14,555 bases of DNA from SSEF01 sp964398485 (GCA_964398485.1 CAYNMD010000021.1:1-14555), one strand, 5' to 3'; counted from the first letter of the stretch, positions 4,380 to 10,671 are shown. Made by a program: numbers and translations. The notes: a model not told the origin generated them from the letters alone.

Positions 4380-5015
4380 ATGGCCATCTCAATGCAAGAG
4401 CTCTTTACCACCCTCCAAGCTGGTGATCTCCTGATGATTCCGATGGAGTTGCCGAGTGATGGCGGAAAAAAGATCCTCACTTACGCCAGCGTGCTACGTG
4501 TCGAGGGTGAGGAGCTCTACCTCAGCTACCCGGACGAACACCGTGCTACGGCCCGGGCTTACAGGGCCTGCAATCCGTTCCGTTGGGACGCCAGGAAGAG
4601 CATCCTGGTGGACAAGGATGGCGATGTGCCGCGGTGGTACAGCATCGGCATCTGCCGTGAGCGTGGCGCCGCCGTCGATCAGGCAGCGAAGTACGCTACG
4701 GTACCACGACTCAAGGACGTGAAGCCCGAGCATGCGTTCGACAGCGCGGCTTTCAAGGACTTCCTCCACAAGGATCCACGCTGCAGCCAGCTCGACGGCA
4801 TCGTGACCAATGGCGAAGCCGGCCAGGCTACCTGGCAGCTCTCGCTGGCACTTGACCTCATGGGTGTCTCCTACACCAGTGAACAGCTGGTGGGTCTCGC
4901 CTATTTCATGGAATGCTTCGAGTCGCACAACAAGATGGCTGCCATCCATGTGGTGCTTGCTGAGCGGAACGACATCGAAGCAGGCCGCGCGGCTGCCAAA
5001 CCCAAGACGCACTGA
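4380..5015 (+). CDS. uncharacterised soluble 211 aa protein
   Basis: 211 aa with no membrane segment or signal. The N-terminal part, about residues 10-60, reads like a small beta barrel (GDLLMIPMEL, LTYASVLRVEGEELYLSYPD). The middle is basic and aromatic (RACNPFRWDARK, VPRWYSIGICRERG). The C-terminal half is helical and ends in a charged tail (GRAAAKPKTH). No catalytic motif or family was recognised. The start is fixed by AGGAG 8 nt upstream. It is GC-rich with strong codon bias like its right-hand neighbours, and sits alone between its own promoter and a perfect 9 bp terminator. The predicted +1 palindrome shared with the deoxyribosyltransferase-like gene suggests common control. Function unknown. 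Confidence 0.75.
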   Translation: MAISMQELFTTLQAGDLLMIPMELPSDGGKKILTYASVLRVEGEELYLSYPDEHRATARAYRACNPFRWDARKSILVDKDGDVPRWYSIGICRERGAAVDQAAKYATVPRLKDVKPEHAFDSAAFKDFLHKDPRCSQLDGIVTNGEAGQATWQLSLALDLMGVSYTSEQLVGLAYFMECFESHNKMAAIHVVLAERNDIEAGRAAAKPKTH

Positions 5016-5048
5016 CCCACTACCTCCACTGCGGGAGTTCCCGCTAAC

Positions 5049-5082
5049 CGAAAGCCGCCAGTCCACCTGCGCGGCTTTCTCA
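5049..5082 (+). terminator. intrinsic terminator after the 211 aa gene
   Basis: Perfect 9 bp stem GAAAGCCGC/GCGGCTTTC, with a weak T tail before element E. Confidence 0.75.
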
Positions 5083-5085
5083 TTT

Positions 5086-5117
5086 CATTTGACTCACCCG
5101 AGACTTTTTGACATACT
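5086..5117 (+). promoter_or_regulatory. element E copy 4 with possible purN promoter
   Basis: CATTTGACTCACCCGAGAC followed by TTTTTG is the fourth copy of element E (5086-5110). Here its TTGACT (5089-5094) is spaced 17 nt from CATACT (5112-5117), giving a possible promoter with a start near 5124. The later TTGACA at 5108-5113 has no -10 partner. Confidence 0.5.
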
Positions 5118-5186
5118 CTCCCCAGCTCTTTGGAGGGCTCCAGAGACATTTTCCTCGCTCTATTCTGGACTAGTGAAGGAGTTCAC

Positions 5187-5828
5187 ATGAACCAAAAGCC
5201 GAGAATTCTTGTGTTTGCCTCGGGATCGGCAACCGGTGGCGGCTCGGGTTTTCAGAAGATGGTGGAGATGAGTCGAGGTGCCGATCCGGTGCTCGATGCC
5301 ACGATCGTCGGGGTGGTGTCCCATCATGGCGGTGGTGGTGTGGCACAGAAGGCTGCTCGCCTTGGGATCCACTTCGGCCATTGGACGGGTCCCTTTACAG
5401 CGGATCAATATCAGCGTTGGGTCAAGACTTTCCAGGCCGACTATGTCATGCTTTCGGGCTGGCTCAAGAAGGTTTCGGGTCTCGAGATGGCACGGACGGT
5501 GAATATCCATCCGGGACCGCTGCCACTTACGGCTGGGCTGTACGGTCACTACGTACATGAGCGGGTACTGACTGCCTATCGGGCGGGTGAGCTCATGCAC
5601 AGTGCCGTGAACATGCATTTCGTTGATGCGGAGTACGACACTGGTCCGATAGCTTTCAGCATCGAAGTGGCAATCCTTCCGGACGATACGGTGGAGACGC
5701 TGGCGGCACGGGTCAATGCCTGTGAACATGCCTGGCAGAGCCATGTGCTGAACGAAATTGCGCATGGTCGCATCTCGCTTGATGGCCGCACGGTTCACTC
5801 AGAGGAAGCTCGCTTCTCTGGTGGTTGA
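5187..5828 (+). CDS. purN: PurN-type formyltransferase (glycinamide ribonucleotide formyltransferase-like)
   Basis: 213 aa, the usual PurN length. PurN transfers a formyl group from 10-formyltetrahydrofolate to glycinamide ribonucleotide in purine synthesis. Visible landmarks: an N-terminal ILVFASGSATGGGSGFQ (7-23) at the phosphate-binding loop, catalytic Asn106 and His108 in VNIHPGPLP, and NMHFVDAEYDTGP with Asp151 in the formyl-transfer loop, then PDDTVETLAARVNACEH. The loop is a Gly-rich variant (SATGGGSGFQ) of the usual GSGSNLQ. The start was chosen for AAGGAG 6 nt upstream. It is followed 29 nt later by a membrane protein in the same direction. Purine synthesis is usually incomplete in reduced genomes, so the acceptor might be another amine; the fold assignment is secure, the substrate is not. 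Confidence 0.85.
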   Translation: MNQKPRILVFASGSATGGGSGFQKMVEMSRGADPVLDATIVGVVSHHGGGGVAQKAARLGIHFGHWTGPFTADQYQRWVKTFQADYVMLSGWLKKVSGLEMARTVNIHPGPLPLTAGLYGHYVHERVLTAYRAGELMHSAVNMHFVDAEYDTGPIAFSIEVAILPDDTVETLAARVNACEHAWQSHVLNEIAHGRISLDGRTVHSEEARFSGG

Positions 5829-5857
5829 TCGATAACTTTAGAGGTAGGAGTGGCACC

Positions 5858-6352
5858 ATGGATGTGATCGGTTGGATGATTGCAAGCTTCATCGCGTTTC
5901 TCGTGCTCTGGTTCTTCTGGCGGCGACGCAAGATACCCGCTACCCAGTGTGGCCATCTGACCATGATTCGGGGGAGTTTCACAGCGTTCGGTGAGACATT
6001 CTCTGGCCGAGTTCCCGTTGTGCGTGGACGAACGATGTACTGCCACGCCTGTCTCGGCAAGATGTCAATCCGTTGCGCGTGGTGTGGCCGTCCGATTGTT
6101 CCAGGACATGAGGTGACGCTCTACCTCGAGCAACCCGGGGTGAAGATGCCAAGCTATGCGGTTTCCTATACCCATAAGGACACGGGTCAACGGGCGTACG
6201 TCGGCTGTCTCCACTGTGCTGAAGGAGGCTTTGGAGATGCTCAAGGGGTGTGGCTGCCACCTGGAAGGGTGGAGCGTGTCCCATCACCCCTTGAAATCGC
6301 TGTCGCGGCTATCCGGCAGGGGGCCACGATGGTGATCGCCAAGCGTGGATGA
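5858..6352 (+). CDS. membrane-anchored Cys-rich (zinc-ribbon-like) protein
   Basis: 164 aa. One N-terminal membrane helix (about 5-20, GWMIASFIAFLVLWFFW) ends in the stop-transfer RRRK, which predicts a cytoplasmic C-terminal domain. That domain holds paired cysteines, CHAC (about 51-54) and CAWC (about 62-65), then a later CLHC (about 106-109) and a single Cys-Gly-His near 31. Two CxxC pairs close together suggest a zinc ribbon, with the third pair possibly completing a second site. No named family was recognised. The start is fixed by AGGAG 8 nt before ATG; a frame extension 33 nt upstream lacks a start signal. It probably shares the purN transcript and ends at the terminator just past its stop. 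Confidence 0.72.
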   Translation: MDVIGWMIASFIAFLVLWFFWRRRKIPATQCGHLTMIRGSFTAFGETFSGRVPVVRGRTMYCHACLGKMSIRCAWCGRPIVPGHEVTLYLEQPGVKMPSYAVSYTHKDTGQRAYVGCLHCAEGGFGDAQGVWLPPGRVERVPSPLEIAVAAIRQGATMVIAKRG

Positions 6353-6353
6353 T

Positions 6354-6405
6354 GAACAACGTTTCAATTGAAGGAGCAGCCAAGGCTGCTCCTTTTGCAT
6401 TTTTT
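6354..6405 (+). terminator. GAACAACGTTTCA-led terminator, copy 2
   Basis: Stem AAGGAGCAGCC/GGCTGCTCCTT at 6371-6394 with a T-rich tail, led by GAACAACGTTTCA right after the stop codon. It matches the terminator at 2776-2824 in the lead and outer stem, while the inner stem pairs differ. Confidence 0.85.
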
Positions 6406-6430
6406 ATTCCAAACTTTTTAAATAAAATCA

Positions 6431-6484
6431 AAAGCCGCCATGCAGGGTGCAGAGGGCGACTTTGTTTGGTAGCGCGTTGCGCTA
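6431..6484 (-). terminator. two-hairpin minus-strand terminator, copy B
   Basis: On the minus strand: TAGCGC-AAC-GCGCTA, then AAAGTCGCC/GGCGGCTTT with loop CTCTGCACCCTGCAT and a T tail. It lies just past the CheW gene stop. The first hairpin has a different sequence from copies A and C but keeps the pairing. Confidence 0.8.
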
Positions 6485-6494
6485 GTAGAGAGCG

Positions 6495-7232
6495 TCAAGC
6501 AGTGGCTTTCCAGGCGAGGCGAGCGGAAGTATTGGCGAGGAAGATCTCGGCGTCGAGAGCAACGAGACGGATCAGACGATCTTTGATTTGGGCGGTGCCC
6601 AGAGCAGTGCCGAGAGCAATGTCATGGACCGAACAGCCCTGGATGTCTTTCTGAGAAATCTCGATGACCTCGCTCACCGCATCCACCACCACGCCTGCGC
6701 GATAGCGTTGGTCGCGCGACTGAACCATGACGGTCACGGTAAAGGCATTGTATGCAGGATCCCTCACACCAAGCTTGATGCGGAGATCGATGAGGGGAAC
6801 GATATCTCCCCGCAGCATGATGGTGCCGAGGAAGTAGGGGAGACCGACTCCTTCTTGCTGGCCAGGCTCAGTCGGTTGTTCGAAAGAGCGGATCTCTTGG
6901 ACACGCAGGATATTGATGCCGAACTCGTCTGCGCCAATGCGGAACGTGAGGTATTCGTTCAGTCCACCAGCGAAGTAGTTGATGAGGCGTTCGGCCTCTT
7001 CACGCTCAGCTTGCGGTAGAGAACAGTAGGCCGTTTCCCAGGTCACGTATTCTTCGAGGGTGACATGACGCGAATCCTTGGCACGCTGGACCCGCTCTGG
7101 CTCGATCCGCATCATGAAAAGCTGAGAAGTAAAGATGGCAAAAGCGATGGCATTGCCACGGCGGATGTCGTCGATGGCCATGCGAACTTCGTTTTCCAGA
7201 GGTTGCTGCTCGGTCTGGTCATGGAGGGCCAT
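6495..7232 (-). CDS. cheW: CheW-domain protein with N-terminal extension
   Basis: 245 aa. Residues about 92-233 are a CheW fold: LNEYLTFRIGADEFGINILRV, then the loop and VGLPYFLGTIMLRGDIVPLIDLR with the conserved Gly-Asp-Ile-Val-Pro core, a VTVMVQSRDQR strand, AGVVVDAVSEVIEI, and the closing DRLIRLVALD strand. CheW links chemoreceptors to the kinase CheA at the inner membrane. CheW alone is about 150 aa, so the first 90 residues, predicted helical (RMAIDDIRRGNAIAFAIF, then TLEEYVTWETAYC), are an extra domain not recognised. No CheA, receptor or motility gene is nearby. GGGGAG precedes the ATG; it has its own promoter and copy-B terminator. An orphan scaffold or a CheV-like adaptor without its receiver domain are both possible. 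Confidence 0.88.
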   Translation of the reverse strand: MALHDQTEQQPLENEVRMAIDDIRRGNAIAFAIFTSQLFMMRIEPERVQRAKDSRHVTLEEYVTWETAYCSLPQAEREEAERLINYFAGGLNEYLTFRIGADEFGINILRVQEIRSFEQPTEPGQQEGVGLPYFLGTIMLRGDIVPLIDLRIKLGVRDPAYNAFTVTVMVQSRDQRYRAGVVVDAVSEVIEISQKDIQGCSVHDIALGTALGTAQIKDRLIRLVALDAEIFLANTSARLAWKATA

Positions 7233-7283
7233 GGGATCTCCCCTTGTTAAATGGCTCTTCGCAGGGAAATCCTACGAATGATG

Positions 7284-7312
7284 AATATACAATATTATTT
7301 TTATTAAGTCAA
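7284..7312 (-). promoter_or_regulatory. minus-strand promoter of the CheW gene
   Basis: On the minus strand: -35 TTGACT (7307-7312), 17 nt spacer, -10 TATATT (7284-7289). The start falls near 7277, giving a 5' leader of about 45 nt. Confidence 0.8.
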
Positions 7313-7376
7313 TACGTTAGATTGATCTATCTTAAGCCGCGGATAATTCACCTCCCAGGAGTTCTTAGGCATATCA

Positions 7377-7426
7377 AAAGCCGCCATGTAGGGTGCAGAG
7401 GGCGGCTTTACTTCGGGGTCCGAAGT
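7377..7426 (-). terminator. two-hairpin minus-strand terminator, copy C
   Basis: On the minus strand: ACTTCGG-ACC-CCGAAGT, then AAAGCCGCC/GGCGGCTTT with loop CTCTGCACCCTACAT and a T tail. The first hairpin overlaps the last codons and the stop of the small minus-strand gene. Confidence 0.82.
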
Positions 7427-7602
7427 TCTGGGAGGGCCTCGTTCATTTGAGGTGATGAGGTAGGAGTAGTTATCTCACCTTCCTGACGGAGCTCTTTTCT
7501 TTCAAATTCTCGAAGAAGATTGAATCCTACAACGAGGATGGTCAGGATGATAAGCAAACAACCGGTGAGGTAAGAGAGGAGTCGCAAGATGAGGATGCTC
7601 AT
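7408..7602 (-). CDS. small single-pass membrane protein
   Basis: 64 aa: one long hydrophobic helix (about 2-27, ILILRLLSYLTGCLLIILT and following) then a charged cytoplasmic-looking stretch (REFERKELRQEGE) and a Pro/Thr/Ser-rich tail. No family was recognised. The start at 7602 was chosen because the predicted promoter would begin transcription near 7641, which excludes the longer frame from 7644, and because AGGGAGA lies about 9 nt upstream. Its C-terminal codons double as the first hairpin of terminator copy C. Function unknown. Confidence 0.6.
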   Translation of the reverse strand: MSILILRLLSYLTGCLLIILTILVVGFNLLREFERKELRQEGEITTPTSSPQMNEALPELRTPK

Positions 7603-7647
7603 GGCTATGGTCTCCCTATGGATTTTCCCAAGAAAGAACAACACGGT

Positions 7648-7676
7648 GGTATACCATAGAGAGGGGAAACTAGCAA
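7648..7676 (-). promoter_or_regulatory. minus-strand promoter of the small membrane protein
   Basis: On the minus strand: -35 TTGCTA (7671-7676), 17 nt spacer, -10 TATACC (7648-7653). Confidence 0.55.
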
Positions 7677-7696
7677 GGATTCTGGGTGTTTTTGGC

Positions 7697-7725
7697 TTGA
7701 TTTTTCCTTTTCCTCGAGCTAAACT
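7697..7725 (+). promoter_or_regulatory. putative promoter of the 7776 gene
   Basis: -35 TTGATT at 7697-7702, 17 nt spacer, -10 TAAACT at 7720-7725. It is divergent from the minus-strand promoter at 7648-7676. Confidence 0.5.
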
Positions 7726-7775
7726 ACCACGAAGTTCTTTTGAGGTTTTGCGGCCAGCATATATGGAGGTGACTC

Positions 7776-8051
7776 ATGAGCTCTCACCAACGGACGCTAC
7801 AAGGGCGCCATCAAATCATCCATGGATCGTCTCAGTGGATGCCGGAGATGGCCTTCGTCATTCGGATTGACGAGAAACGACTTGTGCTACGTGTGAATAT
7901 CGAATCCACTACCCCTCCTCATGGCGCTGTCGTGCGTATGTTCTTGGGGCGGGTGGTGGCCGATAATTTGCACTATCCCGGAATCTCTGTGTATGGCTCC
8001 TACGACTTGTGCTTTTCCCAGCCCAACTGGCTCGTTTTGGAACAGCACTGA
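7776..8051 (+). CDS. small soluble protein, unknown function
   Basis: 91 aa with no membrane segment. It has one of the strongest ribosome sites in the window, GGAGGTGA ending 4 nt before the ATG. After a polar N-terminus the chain alternates hydrophobic strands (MAFVIRIDEKRLVLRVNIE, VVRMFLGRVVADN, GISVYGSYDLCFS), suggesting a small beta-rich fold. No family was recognised. The gene at 8132 follows after 80 nt without a terminator between them, so the two may be co-transcribed and work together. FVIRIDE here and FVIRLDY in the neighbour are locally alike, but the similarity does not extend. Confidence 0.6.
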   Translation: MSSHQRTLQGRHQIIHGSSQWMPEMAFVIRIDEKRLVLRVNIESTTPPHGAVVRMFLGRVVADNLHYPGISVYGSYDLCFSQPNWLVLEQH

Positions 8052-8131
8052 TCTGATTTCTCCAATCGTTGGTTATTTCAGTAAGATTGCTACCGGTTGG
8101 TGGTAGAAATGATTCTTTGAGGAGATATGTC

Positions 8132-8509
8132 GTGCGGATTACTTATGAATGGCGGGTATTTCGGGGCCATCGAGTCATCGATCGTGGAGCTGATACTGCT
8201 TCGGGCGTCTATAGCACCTTGCAGGTGTATGGGTACTACTGGCTAGTGCCATTCCTTGTCTCTTTGGAGCGTGCGCAGTCTCTCGACGTAGGACATCCCA
8301 AGGGAATACCTTGGCGCTTTGTCATCCGACTCGACTATCGTGATGCCAAGCGAGGAAACTCGCGACTGCGATCGGTTCGTCTCATCATCTTGCCACAGCT
8401 GAATCGCTTCCAGATACCATCAATCGAGCTTTGGCCCGAACTCGAGCTCAAGCCAAAACTAACGCTTCCGGTACTGACCGAGTATCTGCGAGTCTATCAG
8501 CCGCATTGA
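8132..8509 (+). CDS. small soluble protein, unknown function (GTG start)
   Basis: 125 aa from GTG at 8132, chosen because AGGAG sits 7 nt upstream; the open frame extends upstream to 8069 but without a ribosome site. The first half has aromatic strands (MRITYEWRVFRGHRVID, YSTLQVYGYYWLVPF), then FVIRLDYRDAKRG, RSVRLIILPQ, and a Pro/Leu-rich C-terminus (ELWPELELKPKLTLPVL). No signal, membrane helix or known motif. It is probably in one transcript with the upstream 91 aa gene and ends before a strong terminator. Confidence 0.62.
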   Translation: MRITYEWRVFRGHRVIDRGADTASGVYSTLQVYGYYWLVPFLVSLERAQSLDVGHPKGIPWRFVIRLDYRDAKRGNSRLRSVRLIILPQLNRFQIPSIELWPELELKPKLTLPVLTEYLRVYQPH

Positions 8510-8530
8510 GTGGGAAACAATTTCTGAACA

Positions 8531-8569
8531 GCCTCTGGATCTAGAAGGGATCTGGGGGCGTTTTATTTT
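8531..8569 (+). terminator. intrinsic terminator after the 8132 gene
   Basis: 11 bp stem GCCTCTGGATC/GATCTGGGGGC with two G-U pairs, then G and TTTTATTTT. Confidence 0.85.
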
Positions 8570-8590
8570 GGAGGAATCCCCTGGGTTTGC

Positions 8591-8621
8591 TTTACTATAA
8601 AAAATAGAGCAAAATAGTAAA
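8591..8621 (+). promoter_or_regulatory. inverted repeat before the flavin gene cluster
   Basis: TTTACTAT (8591-8598) and ATAGTAAA (8614-8621) are perfect inverted copies whose centres lie 23 bp apart, about 25 bp before the first flavin-cluster gene. A TTTACT/TAGTAA promoter pair overlaps it, so a repressor could block transcription here. The promoter itself is weak by eye. Confidence 0.45.
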
Positions 8622-8643
8622 GTAATTTATCTCAATTTTTCTT

Positions 8644-9177
8644 ATGTCACAATTACCAAAGAAGGCACTCGTGCTCGGGGTGCTGGGAATAGCAGCGTTG
8701 GTCGCCGTGGTCAAATTTGTTTTACCAATGGAAAAGGAGAAGGATATGACCCCAACTGATACGGGCAAAAATCCTGAACCAAAACCAATGACAGAAAAAA
8801 CGACTACAGCACCAGTGGTACCAGCAGCCAAGGACGTAGCGATCAAAACTTCCTATGCTAGTCCAGCAGGGACAGATGAGGTTGGTTTTACGCTTTCGGT
8901 TGATGCTATGGGGACGATTATCGGAGCGAAGACGGATGTTTTGACAGCTCATCCTATTTCCAAAAAGCGACAAGAGGCTTTTGCTGACGGACTGCTCCCG
9001 GTGGTAAAAGGAAAAAACTCTCTGAACTTTCCTCGATTGATAAAGTTGGAGGGTCTTCACTTACCACCAAGGCATTCAATGATTCTTTGGATGAACTCAA
9101 GGCGCAGCTCTAAGAGAGAAGCGTGTTTGAGACAACGAAAGGAGTTGGCTCTTGGCCAACTCTTTTTGTTTGGCTGA
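8644..9177 (+). CDS. membrane-anchored FMN-binding-like protein, frameshifted as sequenced
   Basis: As read, 177 aa. N-terminal membrane helix (about 7-28), a Pro/Thr/Lys-rich linker (about 30-66), then an FMN-binding-like domain (VAIKTSYASP, VGFTLSVDAMGTIIGAKTDV) paralogous to the protein encoded at 9226. At an A6 tract (9012-9017) the frame slips: with seven A's the chain continues GKKLSELSSIDKVGGSSLTTKAF and ends in DELKAQL at 9113 (156 aa), matching the paralogue. As sequenced, it instead reads unrelated residues through the terminator at 9142. The lost part holds the DKVGGSS site, where a Ser would receive FMN. It may be a sequencing error, a pseudogene or a slippage-controlled gene. No ribosome site precedes the ATG (TTTTTCTTATG). 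Confidence 0.7.
   Translation: MSQLPKKALVLGVLGIAALVAVVKFVLPMEKEKDMTPTDTGKNPEPKPMTEKTTTAPVVPAAKDVAIKTSYASPAGTDEVGFTLSVDAMGTIIGAKTDVLTAHPISKKRQEAFADGLLPVVKGKNSLNFPRLIKLEGLHLPPRHSMILWMNSRRSSKREACLRQRKELALGQLFLFG
9142..9167 (+). terminator. intrinsic terminator after the first flavin gene
   Basis: GAGTTGGC/GCCAACTC stem (9142-9162) followed by TTTTTGTTT. Its place 28 nt after the restored stop codon at 9113 supports the repaired reading frame. Confidence 0.85.
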
Positions 9178-9199
9178 TTGCTGGTGTCGGGGGTATACT
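9170..9199 (+). promoter_or_regulatory. putative promoter of the second flavin gene and apbE
   Basis: -10 TATACT at 9194-9199 with a weak -35 TTGGCT at 9170-9175 (18 nt spacer). The start would be near 9206. Confidence 0.45.
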
Positions 9200-9225
9200 G
9201 GAAAGAGAATAAATACAAAAACACT

Positions 9226-9672
9226 ATGCGAGGTATCCCTCGATCTATTGTCGCTGTTGCGACGGTTATTGTTTTGACTGGGGCCGTGTTCTACTTTTAC
9301 GCTGAGCGACTCTGGTATGATTTCTTTCCGGTGGCTGAGGCACCTGTGTTGCCGCTCACTCCTGTGGCTCCAACGAGGCAGCCTCATGAGGTAAGTGCTG
9401 AGGTAACGTATGATGTTCCCGAGGCAAGTATTGAACATCATGTACGGTTTACGCTCCTTCTTGATGCTAATGAAGCTATTACAGGAGTAAGGATGGTAGA
9501 GCTCCCTAAGGAGGAATCATCAGAAAAACAAACAGAGTTTGCAAATAATCTGACAGTGATGATTAAAGGTAAAAAACTGGCTGAGTTACATCAGGTTGAT
9601 AAGGTTGGGAAATCAACCCTTACAACGGATGCCTTCAATAGCGTGATTGATGAACTCAAAGCTGGACGATAG
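9226..9672 (+). CDS. membrane-anchored FMN-binding-domain protein (ApbE substrate)
   Basis: 148 aa. A membrane helix (about 7-25) is followed by a Pro-rich linker and an outside FMN_bind-like domain: VTYDVPEAS, HHVRFTLLLDANEAITGVRM (strand, Asp-x-x-x-x-Ile, strand), TEFANNLTVMIKGKKL, then VDKVGKSTLTTDAF. The last segment aligns with the flavinylation motif D-x-x-S-G-A-T-x-T-S: Asp125, and Thr131 as the residue to which ApbE would attach FMN by a phosphoester bond. Known members carry electrons outside the cytoplasmic membrane. ApbE starts 7 nt after the stop, strongly supporting this. The start at 9226 is chosen because the frame upstream runs through the predicted -10. No ribosome site is visible. 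The Gly and Ala of the motif are replaced, so covalent loading needs testing. Confidence 0.75.
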   Translation: MRGIPRSIVAVATVIVLTGAVFYFYAERLWYDFFPVAEAPVLPLTPVAPTRQPHEVSAEVTYDVPEASIEHHVRFTLLLDANEAITGVRMVELPKEESSEKQTEFANNLTVMIKGKKLAELHQVDKVGKSTLTTDAFNSVIDELKAGR

Positions 9673-9678
9673 CGACGC

Positions 9679-10557
9679 ATGCAATCTTTTTCTTTTGAGA
9701 GCCTAGGAACTCACTGGTCTATTGATATTGATGAGGACATGCTCCGTGACGATACGAGTGCGGAGGTGTTATCCTTTCTCCAAGATTTTGAAAGGCGTTT
9801 TTCTCGTTTTCGTCTGGAGTCCGAAGTAAATGCTTGGCGGCAAGCTTCACCTGGGAAATATGCTCTCTCCCCTGATCTGAAGACACTTTTGGCACGAGCT
9901 GAAAAATTACGAGAGCTAACAGAGGGGAGGTACGACCCGGCAGTAGCTGGACTACTAGAAAGGGCTGGCTACGGAGCGAAACTTCCCAATAATTCCTCTG
10001 AAACTCCAGAGCAGTTTATTCTGCCAAAGTGGCAGCTTGAAGGAGGGTCTATTGTTATTGATGGGCCACTCATTTTTGATTTGGGTGGGATGGGTAAGGG
10101 ATATGCTATTGATGCGGTAGCTAAACTTTTGAAGGAGAGAGGATATCGTTATTTTCTTGTGGAGGGCGGAGGGGATATGTACGGTACCACCAAACGTGAT
10201 GGGAAACCTTGGCAGATAGCTATTGAGTACCCCGGGCAGCCTGATACAGCTCTCGGGAGTGTAGATCTTGATCATAGTGGGCTAGCAGTATCAGATCGTT
10301 TTCGGCGGCGTTTTGGTCGCTGGCATCATGTGGTGGATCCTTTTACCAAACAAGCAGTTGATCTTATTGACGGTTGTGCAGCTTTGGCTCCTTCAGCCTG
10401 GGATGCTGATTCATTAACGGCAGGTATTTTTCTTGGAAAGAGAGAGAGTTACGCGCATTTGGCCAAAGCCTTTGCGGGGGAATATCTCGTTACTCTTCCT
10501 GGGGGGTATTTGGAGCGGAGTCCTCATTGGCCAGGGATTCTCTTTGTGGAATCTTAA
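9679..10557 (+). CDS. apbE: FAD:protein FMN transferase (ApbE)
   Basis: 292 aa, near the family length. ApbE splits FAD and attaches FMN to a Thr or Ser of a target protein, with Mg2+. Visible family segments: an early LGTHWSIDI (9-17), a helix with FERRFSRFRLESEVNAW (37-53), the flavin-binding block FDLGGMGKGYAID (133-145), VEGGGDMYG (161-169), HHVVDPFT (216-223) and the metal-site region SAWDADSLTAGIF (239-251) with Asp244. No signal peptide or lipobox is present, so it would act in the cytoplasm or be attached differently. It is translationally close to the preceding FMN-binding-like gene (6 nt between stop and ATG), which is its likely substrate along with the frameshifted paralogue. Confidence 0.93.
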   Translation: MQSFSFESLGTHWSIDIDEDMLRDDTSAEVLSFLQDFERRFSRFRLESEVNAWRQASPGKYALSPDLKTLLARAEKLRELTEGRYDPAVAGLLERAGYGAKLPNNSSETPEQFILPKWQLEGGSIVIDGPLIFDLGGMGKGYAIDAVAKLLKERGYRYFLVEGGGDMYGTTKRDGKPWQIAIEYPGQPDTALGSVDLDHSGLAVSDRFRRRFGRWHHVVDPFTKQAVDLIDGCAALAPSAWDADSLTAGIFLGKRESYAHLAKAFAGEYLVTLPGGYLERSPHWPGILFVES

Positions 10558-10576
10558 GGAGGATCTCTTTGAGTAG

Positions 10577-10602
10577 CACACGCTCTGGAGCGTGTTTTTT
10601 TG
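10577..10602 (+). terminator. intrinsic terminator after apbE
   Basis: ACACGCT/AGCGTGT stem with loop CTGG, then a T7 tail. Confidence 0.85.
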
Positions 10603-10609
10603 TGATTAT

Positions 10610-10639
10610 TTGACAGATAATTTTATATGAAAGTATAAT
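10610..10639 (+). promoter_or_regulatory. promoter and possible operator of the LexA-like gene
   Basis: -35 TTGACA at 10610-10615, 18 nt spacer, -10 TATAAT at 10634-10639, both consensus. TATGAAA occurs twice around it (near 10627 and 10644), a possible autoregulatory site. Confidence 0.75.
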
Positions 10640-10671
10640 TCATTATGAAATATGAGTAAACAATAAAAACT

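Noticed and set aside
4494..5066. 190-codon minus-strand frame opposite the 211 aa gene
   Set aside because: No promoter or ribosome site; it starts within the plus-strand terminator. Long antisense frames are expected in GC-rich genes.
5160..5798. 212-codon minus-strand frame opposite purN
   Set aside because: Shadow of a gene with clear catalytic motifs on plus.
7603..7644. Longer start for the small minus-strand membrane protein
   Set aside because: The predicted transcript begins inside this stretch, and no ribosome site precedes the upstream ATG.
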